64,000 bases of DNA from [Phialemoniopsis] sp. UDSM-2020. Lineage: Eukaryota; Ascomycota; Sordariomycetes; Thyridiales; Thyridiaceae. The translations under genes and the position numbers were made by a program. The stretch is taken from assembly GCA_018873225.1 (NCBI GenBank), contig JAEILZ010000001.1, positions 186,001 through 250,000 of the forward strand, read 5' to 3'. Shown here piece after piece: positions 21,074-31,020 of the stretch. Numbering within the stretch: position 1 is the first letter of the stretch; every line of letters begins with the position of its first letter. The notes under the pieces were generated by a model. The model was not told the DNA's origin. It searched no databases and saw nothing but the letters and a program-made list of their open reading frames with translations.

Positions 21074-22745
21074 CTACATGGCATACCTGAAGAACTTGTT
21101 CTCCTTATCAGTCAGATCCAGGAACTCTTGGTTCGGGTCCCGTTCCTGGGGGTTCTCGGCCAGCTCGCGGTCCTTACGCTTGTTGGCGCTCCAGTTGACA
21201 ATCCACAGGCCGACAACCGTTAGCATTGCGGCTATCCAGATGGAAACGACCGCGATCTTAGCCTTGCGGTAGTAAGGAGGATCGCGGAAGAGCTGAGGAC
21301 CAGCCAAGAATCCCACACAATAGCCGATCATGGTGATGGCATTCACGGTAACTTTCTTGGTGTAACCGAGCGTGTTGGTCGAGATCAAGCTCAGTATCAT
21401 GATCAAGGAGGATGGCGGGGACCCGATTGCAATGTAGTAGCCTATCACCTGGCCGACACGGGCCCGTGTAGGGTTGTCAGCGGTGGGTAGGCCGGCCATG
21501 AGAGCTGCTCCAAAGATTCCAAAGAGGAAGGCAACGACGCTCATGAGATGGCGCTTCCGGGTTCGTGAGGCAATGAAGCAGCAAAACGTTGCCATGAGTA
21601 TCTGCCACGCTCCACCCGGCATAGCGAGCAGAAGTGTCTCGGTAGTCGACCAGCCATAACTCCTGATAAGGATGGCGAAAAAGGTCACAATACCACCGTT
21701 GGGCAGACACGAAAAGACAGTGTAGAAGAAGAGGAGCCAGGTCTATGCTTAGTGTCAGTAATCGTGCCTCAAATGTAAGCTCAGCTCGTGTCAAAGAAGT
21801 TCGTACTCGAATGTCCAGCATGGCCTCTCTGAATTGGTGCCATTTCCACTTGCGGTTACCCATGCCTTCCTGGTTTGCTCGAAGACGCTCGATGGCGAGG
21901 ATCTGGTCGTGTTCATCCAGCCACTTCGCCTCGAGAATGTTGTCTGCCATGAACCACATGCCTGCGCCGTAGATTGTTGTGATGAGTCCAGCGAGGATGA
22001 AGATGATCTTCCAACCAGCAAGAGCTGTGTTCGGGTGCCGTTTGATGCCTTCTGCGATTCCAAAGACAATAGCACCTCCGGCTATCTGTGAGACTCCATT
22101 CATGGTGAACCAGATACCGATGCGGTTGATCTGCTCCTGCTGGCGGTACCAGCGAGCCGTGATGAGAACGAATGCCGGCGTGACAGCACCTTCGAGGGCG
22201 CCCAGGATCGTCCGTACGACCATGAGCTGAGCAAAGTTGGTGCATGCCGCCATGCAGCACAAAACCGCTCCCCATGCGACCACACAGATGGAAAGGTACT
22301 TTGTGACAGAGAACTTCTGGAACATGATATTGTGTGGATACTCAAAGACCAAATATCCGGCGTAGAAGATGGACCCGGTCCACGCGTATTCATGTTCGTT
22401 GATGTTGGTAGCCTCTTGAAGCCCCATGATGGAAGAGTAGGACAGCCTGTACAAGAATAAGTAAGATCACTAGACCTAAGAGTGGAATTTCTCTACTCAC
22501 GTAGTCTTGTCGAGATACTGCAGAAAGTACAAGCCACACATGACGGGTAAGATATGACGGTCGATTTTGCGGAGAATCCGTTTGTTGTCCTCGTCGGTCA
22601 AGGTCAAGTGTTCGTGTGCATTAGCAAAAGCTAACGCTTTGTCTCCATCGCGACGTCCATTAGTCGTAATTTTGCCAACTTCATCATGTTGATGTTGGGT
22701 GACCATATCTTTGTCGTTGTGGTGTTCGGTAGCCACAGTGGCCAT
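21074..22745 (-). CDS. MFS anion:cation symporter, Dal5/allantoate-permease-like
   Basis: Three exons (22745-22501, 22446-21807, 21742-21074) give 517 residues. The N-terminal cytosolic tail ends in KRILRKIDRHILPVMCGLYFLQYLDKTTLSYSSIMGL (split by intron 1), the standard opening of the Dal5 family: RKIDxxxLP, then LDK. EYAWTGSIFYAGYLVFEYP, ALEGAVTPAFVLITARWY and MPGGAWQI are further family segments. Twelve helices can be placed, in two blocks around a central loop. Known members import allantoate, ureidosuccinate, dipeptides, nicotinate or other organic anions by proton symport. In this cluster it probably imports the substrate of the hydrolases. Its promoter has one exact motif copy (23099) and two degenerate ones. 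Confidence 0.93.
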
Positions 22746-23069
22746 CTTTACATTCGAAAAGACTTGTTGCTTGACTCGATACCAAACGAAGCCTGGAAGT
22801 GTAGTCGCAGGGCGTTGCTAGGACTGACAGGAGAACAGCGTCTACCCTTTGAGATTAAGTTGGGTGAACCCAGCTGACTATATATGCCGTGGCATCGTTC
22901 AGACAATGATCCAAGGATGATAACGCAGCCTTGGCGTGGATCAATATGGCTAGCTGTGATACATTGCGAGAGTCGTTATCGTCCTGGCCGTAGGTAGTTC
23001 GTCCAAGGTGGCATGCAAAATTCCGCTAGGTGTTGGTGTGTACGAAACAACTATGGGGTCTGGTCTTGA

Positions 23070-23082
23070 TGGAGTTTTGCGC
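23070..23082 (+). promoter_or_regulatory. degenerate cluster motif (TGGAGTTTTGCGC)
   Basis: One mismatch (first C to T) to CGGRRNNNTGCGC in the permease promoter, 17 bp from the exact copy at 23099. Confidence 0.4.
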
Positions 23083-23098
23083 TCTGCTAGCATGAATC

Positions 23099-23111
23099 GC
23101 GCAAAATCCCG
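23099..23111 (-). promoter_or_regulatory. cluster motif, site 5 (CGGGATTTTGCGC on the minus strand)
   Basis: Exact match about 355 bp upstream of the permease start, followed on the plus strand by GAACCGG. Confidence 0.7.
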
Positions 23112-23511
23112 AACCGGCCAACTACTGGAGTGGCTCCGTGGATCTACCTAATGACGCTAAGGAATCAGGCCATGCGGAGAAAGCTGGGGAGAACGACCCC
23201 ATGGGTGTCCACCCGACACTTTCAACGCTCAAGAGGTCGGAAGACGCGGAGATACAGGGTCCAGACGTGGGCACAATGGCCCATTGAACGCGTCAAGGCA
23301 TATCATGGGCCAATCGAGTGGTTGACTTCCACCCACACGAGGTTCGGGAGGGCACGGAATGCATTCAAGGCAGGATAGAGGTAGCCTACGGTAAGCAACT
23401 AGCGGAGGCACAGGAGTTTCTTCAACAATGACTGACGCGAAGAAGCACCGCTGGAATCTATCACTCAGCTGAAGTTATCAAGAATGAGCCAAGGGAGGGT
23501 ATTATGTACGA

Positions 23512-25265
23512 TCAAATACTAGCTAAAAAGCCATTCCAGACCTCATAAATCTCCCTACCACCTCTCCAGTGTCTGCATGTAGCTGCCAGCACGCTAGAGC
23601 AGTATGACAATTCTTTGACAACTTCTCCCCTTTCAACCCATGCCTTCAGAACTCCACTAATGAGCACACAGCCAGCACAGAAGGCTCGGAGTGCTGAGAC
23701 ATAGGGTGGGATGAACGGTCCTTGTCGAAGGAGAGCTTGATGATGGACATCTAGAACCTTGGTGGCCGCGACAAGTATGCGTGCTCGAGCCACGTGGAAG
23801 ATACAGGGCGAAAGGCTCAGCTCGGTCCAGTCACTCCCATTGGAGCATGTTGAGTGGTCTATGCAGAGCGGCAGGAGCATCATCCATGCATCTTGAGCAA
23901 AGTCATTGTCTTCGTTAGTGTCTGAAAGCTGCTGTATCAAAGCCGAAGGACTATCAGGTAACGATAGCCTGCAGTCAAATGCCGCATTTTCGACGCGGAA
24001 AAGCTGGTCGGCCATCCGGATTTGCTGAAGAATACCAAAAGCAAGATCGTCAACCGTAGGTTCTGCCGGAGCTATTGAGTGTAGCATCGTAGTTGTTTGT
24101 AACAATGTGGTCAAAGTCCTTTGAGCTGTTCAGAAATGATTTGATGAAGGTTGTGGTTACTACGTACCGTTCAATCTTGATCAACGTACTCATGAGTATG
24201 GAAATACGCGAAGCTGGAAATGCTGCCTCTGTGCCGTCCCCTGGTGCTGTGGCATATTGAATAGCCCCGTGTTTCTTCCTTCGATGCCAGCCAAGCTGGA
24301 CGCAGATACTCACACCCCAGTCGAGGAGCTCCAGAACGATACCACGATCTGGGTCGATGAGCTCGAATATCATAAGTAGAAGCACTGCGACCAAGGCTGC
24401 CTCATTTCCTGTAACTAGAATATGATTGATGTACTCATCAGCCCATTCCCTGCAAAGTTTTGCCACTGTAGACCACGATGGATCGTAAATTGCTTCGTAC
24501 GATGCAGCAATGCCACATATCATCAGCACTTGAAACCGCGTGGCTATCTCTAGTCGACTGACAGGTACAGAGACGTCCAGTTCGTATGGTATTTCAAAGA
24601 TTGGGTAGATTTGCAATATGTTCTTGTTGTAGCATTGTATCAGATGATCAACGACAGAGCTTGAGAGAAGAGTCCGTTCGGGCTTGTAGAAAGGGAACAG
24701 GTCACTAGGTAGACCAGTCCGAGCAACAGCCTCAGTTGGGGAAAACTTGCCCGCAGTATTCGGAATGATCTGTGCTACACTGGTGGCAAGAACTGCAGGA
24801 GCAGAAGATGCAAGTGAATGTATGGAAGTTTCAGTCGTTCGGGATGGTGAAGAGACTGTCTTATGCCGGAAATCTTGTAGCGAAGAGAGATCTGAGACAG
24901 CGGTTTGAGAATCCGGCGAAAAGAAGTGGACGCCAATCATATCTTGCTCGGTTCTGCCCTGCTGCGTTTGTAGTGACTGCTCGCACTCATTGATGTGCTT
25001 GTAAAGTTCGTCCACATAGCTTTGAACAATCAGTGAACCTAGAAGCGCTGTCCCATCTCCAAGCTGCTTACCTTCTTGAGTAGAGCTTGCCGTCATCTGT
25101 CTCCCGGAACTGGCATTGCACCTTTCTCTTAACACAATTGGCACACGAAGGTAGCTTAGAATCGCACTGAGACAAAGAGATAAGTCATTCCGCTATCAAT
25201 GAGTGTGGCAGGCGCTGGCGAACCTTGATCTTTCTTGCTTTGCACCTTACGCAGCGCGGTAACAT
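23512..25265 (-). CDS. Zn2Cys6 transcription factor A of the cluster
   Basis: Four exons (25265-25224, 25166-25072, 25019-24168, 24118-23512) give 531 residues. The cluster starts at residue 5: CVRCKARKIK on exon 1 (14 codons), then CDSKLPSCANCVKRKVQC on exon 2. An intron therefore cuts the zinc cluster just before its third Cys. Intron 2 (52 bp) ends at AAAG; the earlier acceptor at TTCTAG would leave a 33-bp intron and the wrong frame. The linker runs into SYVDELYKHINECEQSL (dimerisation helix) and then a fungal-specific regulatory domain with LIQCYNKNILQIYPIFE and ISILMSTLIKIER. It is divergent from factor B (25677), with the same intron positions and a 95-nt exon 2 in both. It is a candidate binder of the cluster motif (inference). 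Confidence 0.9.
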
Positions 25266-25676
25266 TATTGTCGTCTCCTTGCCTCTGTAGATAGAGATAT
25301 GTAACAATTGCCTCGTTTTTCGTCGTCAACCATGCCGTTGACTGTGGGATAACCCCGCCACCCAAAGAACAGAGATGGAGTCGACCTAGTGCATTGCGCC
25401 CGAGTCAGGGAGGAAGGGTTCCCCATGCATGCTAGGGCTACTAGGTTTGCTAGTACGTAGTAGATATGGCTGATGGCATCCCAATCTTTTCAGTACGTAA
25501 TGAACCCCACATAGTTATCATGCTGAACATCTCTCGAACCCGCTTTCCATCTCCAATTCGCTCAGGTGCGCGTGCTATCTAGACTGGACTTTCGATCTCG
25601 ATAAGATTCATCCATGGGCAGACAGACAAATCTCTTGGACAACCCGCTCAAATGAGAACGAAGGTAATTGCAAGGG
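25266..25676. promoter_or_regulatory. bidirectional promoter between the two cluster regulators
   Basis: This 411-bp region lies between the starts of factor A (-) and factor B (+). No exact cluster motif was found. A poor match, CGCTCAGGTGCGC, is at 25559-25571. The repeats CTAGGGCTACTAGG and CTAGTACGTAGTAG lie at 25432-25463. The regulators may therefore be controlled differently from the structural genes. Confidence 0.5.
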
Positions 25677-27834
25677 ATGGCAACGTCTCACAAAACCACT
25701 TCAGCCAAAGCTTGTGTTCGCTGTCAGAGGCGTAAGACAAAGGTCCATACCGCACTCAAGATAAAGATCCTGCAACTGGAGAACTGACTTCGACAGTGCG
25801 ATCTGAAACTACCCCGATGTGGCTCCTGCAGCATTGCAGACGTCGCATGCACCACGCTTGATACCACTACAGGCAATGAACGACCAAGAAAGTCAGTTGC
25901 ACCCTGCTGCCCGTCGAGTGTATGGGGTTTCTTTCTTGCCCAGTTGATTGATGCCCCTATCCGTATGGTAGTCTTGTGCAGCACCTAGAGAACAGGCTTA
26001 AAGACCTACGATCCCAGCTAGCGAATGACACACAGAAGGCGAAGCAGCTTCCCACCACGGCGGGTTATAAAGTCGCCGCCCAGCTACTAACTTTGACGAC
26101 ACCAACTCGTGGTTCATTCTTCCACCACACGGGACAACACCCATCCCTCCTATTCTTACGACCCTCGTGTCCTCCACTTTCCATGGTATGGCAAAAGTCC
26201 ACTTGCAATCAAGATCATGCCCTAAACCCTGCACGGACCTATGCCGAACACGATACCACATGGCAGGAAGATATCCAATCTGGGTCAGTGCCCATGGTCA
26301 ACCTCAACTCCATACCTCCAACAATACTGAAGAATATCTTCAACAACTATCTTGAAGGACAGCTTCGTCAGTATCCCTGTGTTGGAGCTGCCTGGTTATC
26401 AAAGACTTTCGAGAAGGTCGTACGAGAGATCAGTGCCATCGCGGATAGTGGATTGACACACACCATCTCACCGGACTCCGAACTCACACACTTCCATTAC
26501 TTCGCCGTCTTCATAAGCCTCGCTATCTCGCTCTCGTCACTAGCCCCAAGCTCCGCTTCCCGTGCCCAACTTGCCTCAGACTCGTTTTTCAAATCTGCAC
26601 TACTGCATTTCATTCGGATGCCGAGCAATGTCACAATACAAACTGTCCAATCCTCATTAATGCTAGCCCATTACGCCCAGGCAAATCCAGAGAAGGTTGA
26701 CTGTTGGCTTTGTATCATGTCGGCTACACGAGCAGCACTTACGCTCAGACTGCACCGTATCACCACCAAGACGCAATCACACGAGTCGGCGATGCTTCAA
26801 AGACTATTCTGGGTGGTTTACGGAAAAGAACGAACCATTTGTTCGGTTCTACATCTCCCTCTCACGTTCCCAGAGGAGTCGATTGATCCAGGAGTGAGTT
26901 GTCCTGCACTGCAAATCTTAAACCTTTGTCTTTCTGACACCGACCACAGCTCGATGATGCGATAAGTGATCCGGGAGAGCTGGGAATGCGAGTTCAGAGT
27001 CAGACCCATGCTTACCACATATACCTTGTTCGTAAGCTGCAGGCTGAGGTACACCGAGCTCTATATCTCTGCCATAATCTGCCGCAGTACGACGTATGGG
27101 ATCCTGAACCTTGGATATCCTCCGTGGTATCCAGGCTGGACGACTGGTACGCAGAAGCTAATGAACTGTCAAAAATGGGATTAATGGAGTTCAGAGCAAC
27201 TATATACTTGCACTCAAAACTCAGAATCTTCCGTCCTACCCCGCGGCTCAGGATACAAACTGCTCAGCATCGGCATACATGCCTTGAGACTGCTCGACTG
27301 CTTCTGGAGGAGTACAAATCCCTTCTTCGGAAAGGTCGACTTTTTTGGACATGGCACGCCGTGCATTATCTTTTTGAGGTAGCAATTGTCATGCTACATG
27401 CATGCTGGACCGCACGAAACAGTCTACCTCAATACTCTGAAACGCTCGATCTGCTGCTGAACTCTTTGCCCTCATGCCTGGACCTGCTTTCCGGTCTAGG
27501 CAGACGCTGGCGAGCTGCAGATACTTGCGTTGAGCATATCCGACCACTGGTCGACAAGACACGAAAAACGATTGAAAACAAGGCTAATGGCATACCCGTT
27601 GACGACCTTTTTGAGGAACAAATGAGCACGGATCTTGATATGCTGCTATTCCCTGATCAGATCAGCCAGCCAGATCCGTGGGAATCGATGGCAACAGAAG
27701 GCTATTCCATGGACCTTTCTGGTTCACTGGACGATTTTGACTGGAACCTTGACTGGGAATCTTTGGATCTCTTTCAGACACATGCCACGCAGGAATGGGA
27801 TGATCATATCATGAATGGTAGTACTCTCTTGTGA
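25677..27834 (+). CDS. Zn2Cys6 transcription factor B of the cluster
   Basis: Four exons (25677-25742, 25797-25891, 25972-26893, 26950-27834) give 655 residues. CVRCQRRKTK on exon 1 and CDLKLPRCGSC..VAC on exon 2 form the binuclear cluster, interrupted by an intron exactly as in factor A. Exon 2 is 95 nt in both and ends in the same phase. The linker runs into LVQHLENRLKDLRSQL, a heptad-like helix. The middle domain contains FHYFAVFISLAISLSSLAPSS, VQSSLMLAHYAQANPEK and RLFWVVYGKERTICSVL, typical of the fungal-specific domain. The C-terminus is strongly acidic with aromatic residues (DDFDWNLDWESLDLF), a classical activation region. The stop is 13 bp from the stop of the convergent SDR 2. Intron 2 (80 bp) has a less typical donor (GTCAGT). 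Confidence 0.88.
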
Positions 27835-27847
27835 AAGGTCCAATTCA

Positions 27848-28922
27848 TCAAGTGTCTCTTACAATCAGGGGTTCGCCCTTCTTTTTCAGCCCCAACATTC
27901 TTCCTCCATTGACTTCGATGATCTTGCCGTCCACGAAACATCCTGCCTTGCTTGATAGCCAGATGCAACTCCCGACCATGTCTTCAATGTTGCACATTCG
28001 TTGGCCGGGGATGTACTGACACAGACCAGTATTGTTCAGGGGGTTCCCAGGCTCGCTCGGATTCATTGCCGATGCAACCAGTCCTGGAGAGATTGCATTC
28101 ACGCGAACTAGAATGTCACAATCAGCTTCTGTATTTTCGCTTTTTTCGTGAGGGGAGCATACTGTAAAAGTCCCTAAACTCCGCCGCCAAGATCCGGATG
28201 AGGTGGTTGACAGCTGCTTTGCTGAGCTGGTACGCGGGAACGAGCTGGTCGTTGTGCGAGCCAGCAGCACTAGTGAACAGGATGACACTGCCGCGTCCGT
28301 CACCGTGCTCTGCAGACTTTCCTAGCAACTCGACGAGACCTGCAGTGAGGAAGTATGGCGCAAATACATTCACCTTGAATGCCACATCCCATTCATCCCA
28401 GCTAGCTGAAGAGACAGCGGCCTCTAGCTCTTGCAGGGAGCCTCCTGGCTTGTATGATATCGGATTTAGGGGGCGCAGACCGGCGCATTGGATCAGGTGG
28501 TCGAGTGATTTGTTCTTGGTTTTGATCTCCTCCACGATCTTCTTGATGCCCGCTTCGGTGGAGAGATCGCCGACAATGCTAAAGGGCCCTTGGGTCAGTA
28601 CTGCTCCGATCTTAAAGACCGAACTTAGTAGTTCAAAGGATTGCTGGGAAAGATCGAAACTTGCCTGAGAATTTCGCTTTGTGGTGCTGCCCCTAGTACC
28701 TCTTTCGTGGTCTGTTCAAGACCTTCCTCGTTGCGGTCGATGATGGTGACCTTGCATCCATGGTAGGCAAAACCTACGGCAAGCATTCGGCCAATGCCGG
28801 ATCCTGTCCAAGACTATCAGTGAGTTTCCTTGATCATTGATAGCAGTAAACGGACCACCGCCTGTAATGGCAACGGCTCTTCCTTTGACGGAGAATAGCG
28901 ACTCGAAACTAAGATTCGACAT
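27848..28922 (-). CDS. short-chain dehydrogenase/reductase (SDR 2 of cluster)
   Basis: Four exons (28922-28859, 28803-28665, 28578-28163, 28107-27848) give 292 residues. TGGSGIG (20-26) binds the cofactor. HLIQCAGLRP replaces the usual NNAG, LFTSAAG carries the catalytic Ser, and AYQLSKAAV supplies Tyr and Lys. VNAISPGLVASAM follows as in classical SDRs. Intron 2 is GC-AG (donor GCAAGT, 28664); the nearby GT at 28660 would break the frame. The C-terminus ends in LKKKGEPLIVRDT. It shares a 483-bp bidirectional promoter with the amidohydrolase at 29406, including two inverted cluster motifs, so the two are probably expressed together. A role in oxidising or reducing a cleavage product is plausible. 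Confidence 0.92.
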
Positions 28923-29105
28923 GGCGTTGGGTTCAATTATGATGACCAGGATTACTTCAACTTGGTCCCTGAACTACAAAATTGCTATGCCGTAAACACC
29001 AAGATGAAGCTCTTATCAGGAGCTTTTATCGCTTGGACTTGGCAATGTATGCACACTAGCAGGTAATGGGGCTCTTACATGATTTTGGGGTGATATCTGG
29101 GGTTA

Positions 29106-29118
29106 CGGGATTGTGCGC
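29106..29118 (+). promoter_or_regulatory. cluster motif, site 6 (CGGGATTGTGCGC)
   Basis: Exact match, left half of an inverted pair in the SDR 2 / amidohydrolase promoter. Confidence 0.7.
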
Positions 29119-29134
29119 CTTTTGAGATGGAAGA

Positions 29135-29147
29135 GCGCACTTTTCCG
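29135..29147 (-). promoter_or_regulatory. cluster motif, site 7 (CGGAAAAGTGCGC on the minus strand)
   Basis: Exact match, right half of the inverted pair. The TGCGC ends of both copies point to each other. Confidence 0.7.
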
Positions 29148-29405
29148 ACAACCCACACAAAGCAGGGCGCGCTGCTACTCCTCGGCTTGCAGCTACTGCT
29201 CCTGACGCGCACGCGGTAACAGATGACCTAAGGTATGTTCCGAGATCCGAGACCGGTCTTCTGGCCATGATCTTCCGTTTCTTCTTGCACTCTCTTGGAG
29301 CGCTATGGGCTACAAATACGCCATCCGGCCCTTCTCATTGGATGATCTTCAGTTGAACATTAGCAACTTGTCGTTACGTCTCCAAGTATTTCACTCCAAG
29401 TCAAG

Positions 29406-30752
29406 ATGGTTTGTGACTGTTGCGAGAATGCCGGGGTACCTGCTGCAGTACCACAGCAAGCCAAACCAGCCCCTTTCACGGTTCACACCTCACAGTTGTT
29501 CGACCCCAAGCAGCTCAAGGTGCTTACAGATGTATCCATCCGTGTAGACCCAGCAACATCCCTCATCATAGAAGTCTACAAGCGCACCGACGATCTTGAC
29601 ACCGATGGCCTGGCTTCGGGAGATATTGACTTGCGCGGCAAGTTCGTCATGCCCGGCTTTGTCGATGCCCACACACATATCTTCCTGCACTCATATGCGG
29701 AGAACCCATCGGTCAATCAGAAGCGAGATGAAAGCTTCGTTGAACGAGTCGTCAGGTCTATCAACCATTGCAAAGCGGGATTGATGGCTGGCTACACGAC
29801 ATACCGGGACCTGGGATCCGAAGCCATGGCAGACGCCGATTGTAACGTTCGGGATGCTATCAACCGTGGACTTGCGGTTGGGCCTCGGCTCTTTGTGTCG
29901 ACCAAGGTGCTGGCTTCGACAACAAGCTACGAACCGAGAACCGAGAACTCATTTGGGGGCACTTGCCTGCCCTCGAGCAGCGAGTGGGCGGATGGAGAGG
30001 CGGAGATTCGCAAAGGTGTACGGAAGCGCATCGGCGCAGGGGCAGACATCATCAAATTCTACGCCGACTACAGGCGGAGACTCCTCCGAGCGCCGCCCAA
30101 GCAACAGCACCCGTACATCGCTGGGATCAAGTTTCCGAATCTGAACGACAACCCAGACTACCTTGTCTACACGGAAGACGAGATGCGGGTCATCGTCGAG
30201 GAGGCCACGATGGCGGGCGCCCCTGCCGTTGCCCATGCCAAACTCAAGGAAGCCATCATGAAGGCGGTACGTGTGGGTGCTCTATCGATCGAGCACGGCT
30301 ATGAAGCAGACGAGGAATGCTTCGCGGCCATGAAACAGCGGGACACTCTCCTCGTCCCGACGTTGGCCATCGTGGAGCAAGTCTACGCGCCAGAAAAGTT
30401 CGAGAAGATCAAGGCCATGGTCAAGAGTGCGTACGACTACGGCGTCAGACTTGCTTGCGGAGGCGACACGGGTACATTCAATCACGGCGAGAATGCCCGG
30501 GAGATGGAGATCATGATTGAGGCTGGCATCCCGACTTTGGATGTCCTGGCTGCATGCACGATGAATGGGTGGGAGTCGTGTGGTGGACTGCTGTGCGGCA
30601 AGAAATTTGGTGTCATTGAGCATGATTTCTGCGCTGATATTATCGCGCTCGATGGCGATCCGACAAAGGACATGTCAGCCTTGCGGCGAGTTGACTTTGT
30701 AATGAAAGATGCGCAAGTCTTCAAGAGGGATGGGCAAGTTGTGTTGGAATAG
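29406..30752 (+). CDS. metal-dependent amidohydrolase (imidazolonepropionase/prolidase/ochratoxinase-like)
   Basis: An intronless gene of 448 residues. GKFVMPGFVDAHTHIF gives the strand-1 HxH metal ligands (H89, H91). IIKFYA holds the Lys expected to be carboxylated and bridge two metals (K217). H277 and H297 (IEHGYE) are the other His ligands, and D354 in CGGDTG is the catalytic Asp. The order and spacing are those of the amidohydrolase superfamily, in the branch of imidazolonepropionase-like and Xaa-Pro dipeptidase-like enzymes that also includes fungal amide-cleaving carboxypeptidases such as ochratoxinase. It has no obvious signal peptide and a Cys-rich start (MVCDCC). In this cluster it probably cleaves an amide or cyclic amide of the imported compound, before or after the C45 enzyme. 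The exact substrate is unknown. Confidence 0.92.
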   Translation: MVCDCCENAGVPAAVPQQAKPAPFTVHTSQLFDPKQLKVLTDVSIRVDPATSLIIEVYKRTDDLDTDGLASGDIDLRGKFVMPGFVDAHTHIFLHSYAENPSVNQKRDESFVERVVRSINHCKAGLMAGYTTYRDLGSEAMADADCNVRDAINRGLAVGPRLFVSTKVLASTTSYEPRTENSFGGTCLPSSSEWADGEAEIRKGVRKRIGAGADIIKFYADYRRRLLRAPPKQQHPYIAGIKFPNLNDNPDYLVYTEDEMRVIVEEATMAGAPAVAHAKLKEAIMKAVRVGALSIEHGYEADEECFAAMKQRDTLLVPTLAIVEQVYAPEKFEKIKAMVKSAYDYGVRLACGGDTGTFNHGENAREMEIMIEAGIPTLDVLAACTMNGWESCGGLLCGKKFGVIEHDFCADIIALDGDPTKDMSALRRVDFVMKDAQVFKRDGQVVLE

Positions 30753-31020
30753 GATCTGGCTAAGCTTTACAAAAGACGTCTGTCTGCCTTCAGTCCACAA
30801 TTTTGTGCTAGTCTCATGTGAAGGCAAATGCGATAGTCTTTTTCGATCAATTGAACAGACACAAGCAGCATGTGGGAGAACAGAGGGCAGTCACACATAA
30901 GTTTCAGTATGAGTCTCAGCCAATGTGACATGATAGACTAAGTCAAGTAGTTACATGTACACGGAGTCGTTTACTGTTGGCTGTCCATCAGTAGAACCTG
31001 CACAAGCCTAGTTAGTGAGA

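Larger units (their letters stand above)
22746..23511. promoter_or_regulatory. promoter region of the permease
   Basis: This 766-bp region lies between the permease start and the 3' end of the first Zn2Cys6 gene. One exact motif copy (23099) and two near copies (23070 TGGAGTTTTGCGC; 23013 on the minus strand, CGGAATTTTGCAT) fall within 100 bp. No gene is seen. Confidence 0.6.
28923..29405. promoter_or_regulatory. bidirectional promoter SDR 2 / amidohydrolase with an inverted motif pair
   Basis: Two exact CGGRRNNNTGCGC sites face each other near the middle (29106 plus, 29135 minus; 16 bp between them). Downstream, TTCCGAGATCCGAGACCGG (29239-29257) carries direct CCGAGA repeats. No gene lies in between. 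Confidence 0.65.

Noticed and set aside
25039..25071. A 33-bp intron in factor A ending at TTCTAG
   Set aside because: Too short and leaves the downstream dimerisation helix out of frame; the 52-bp intron ending AAAG fits.
19597..30752. A penicillin biosynthesis cluster
   Set aside because: Only a C45-type gene is present; no ACV synthetase or isopenicillin N synthase, and no peroxisomal signal.
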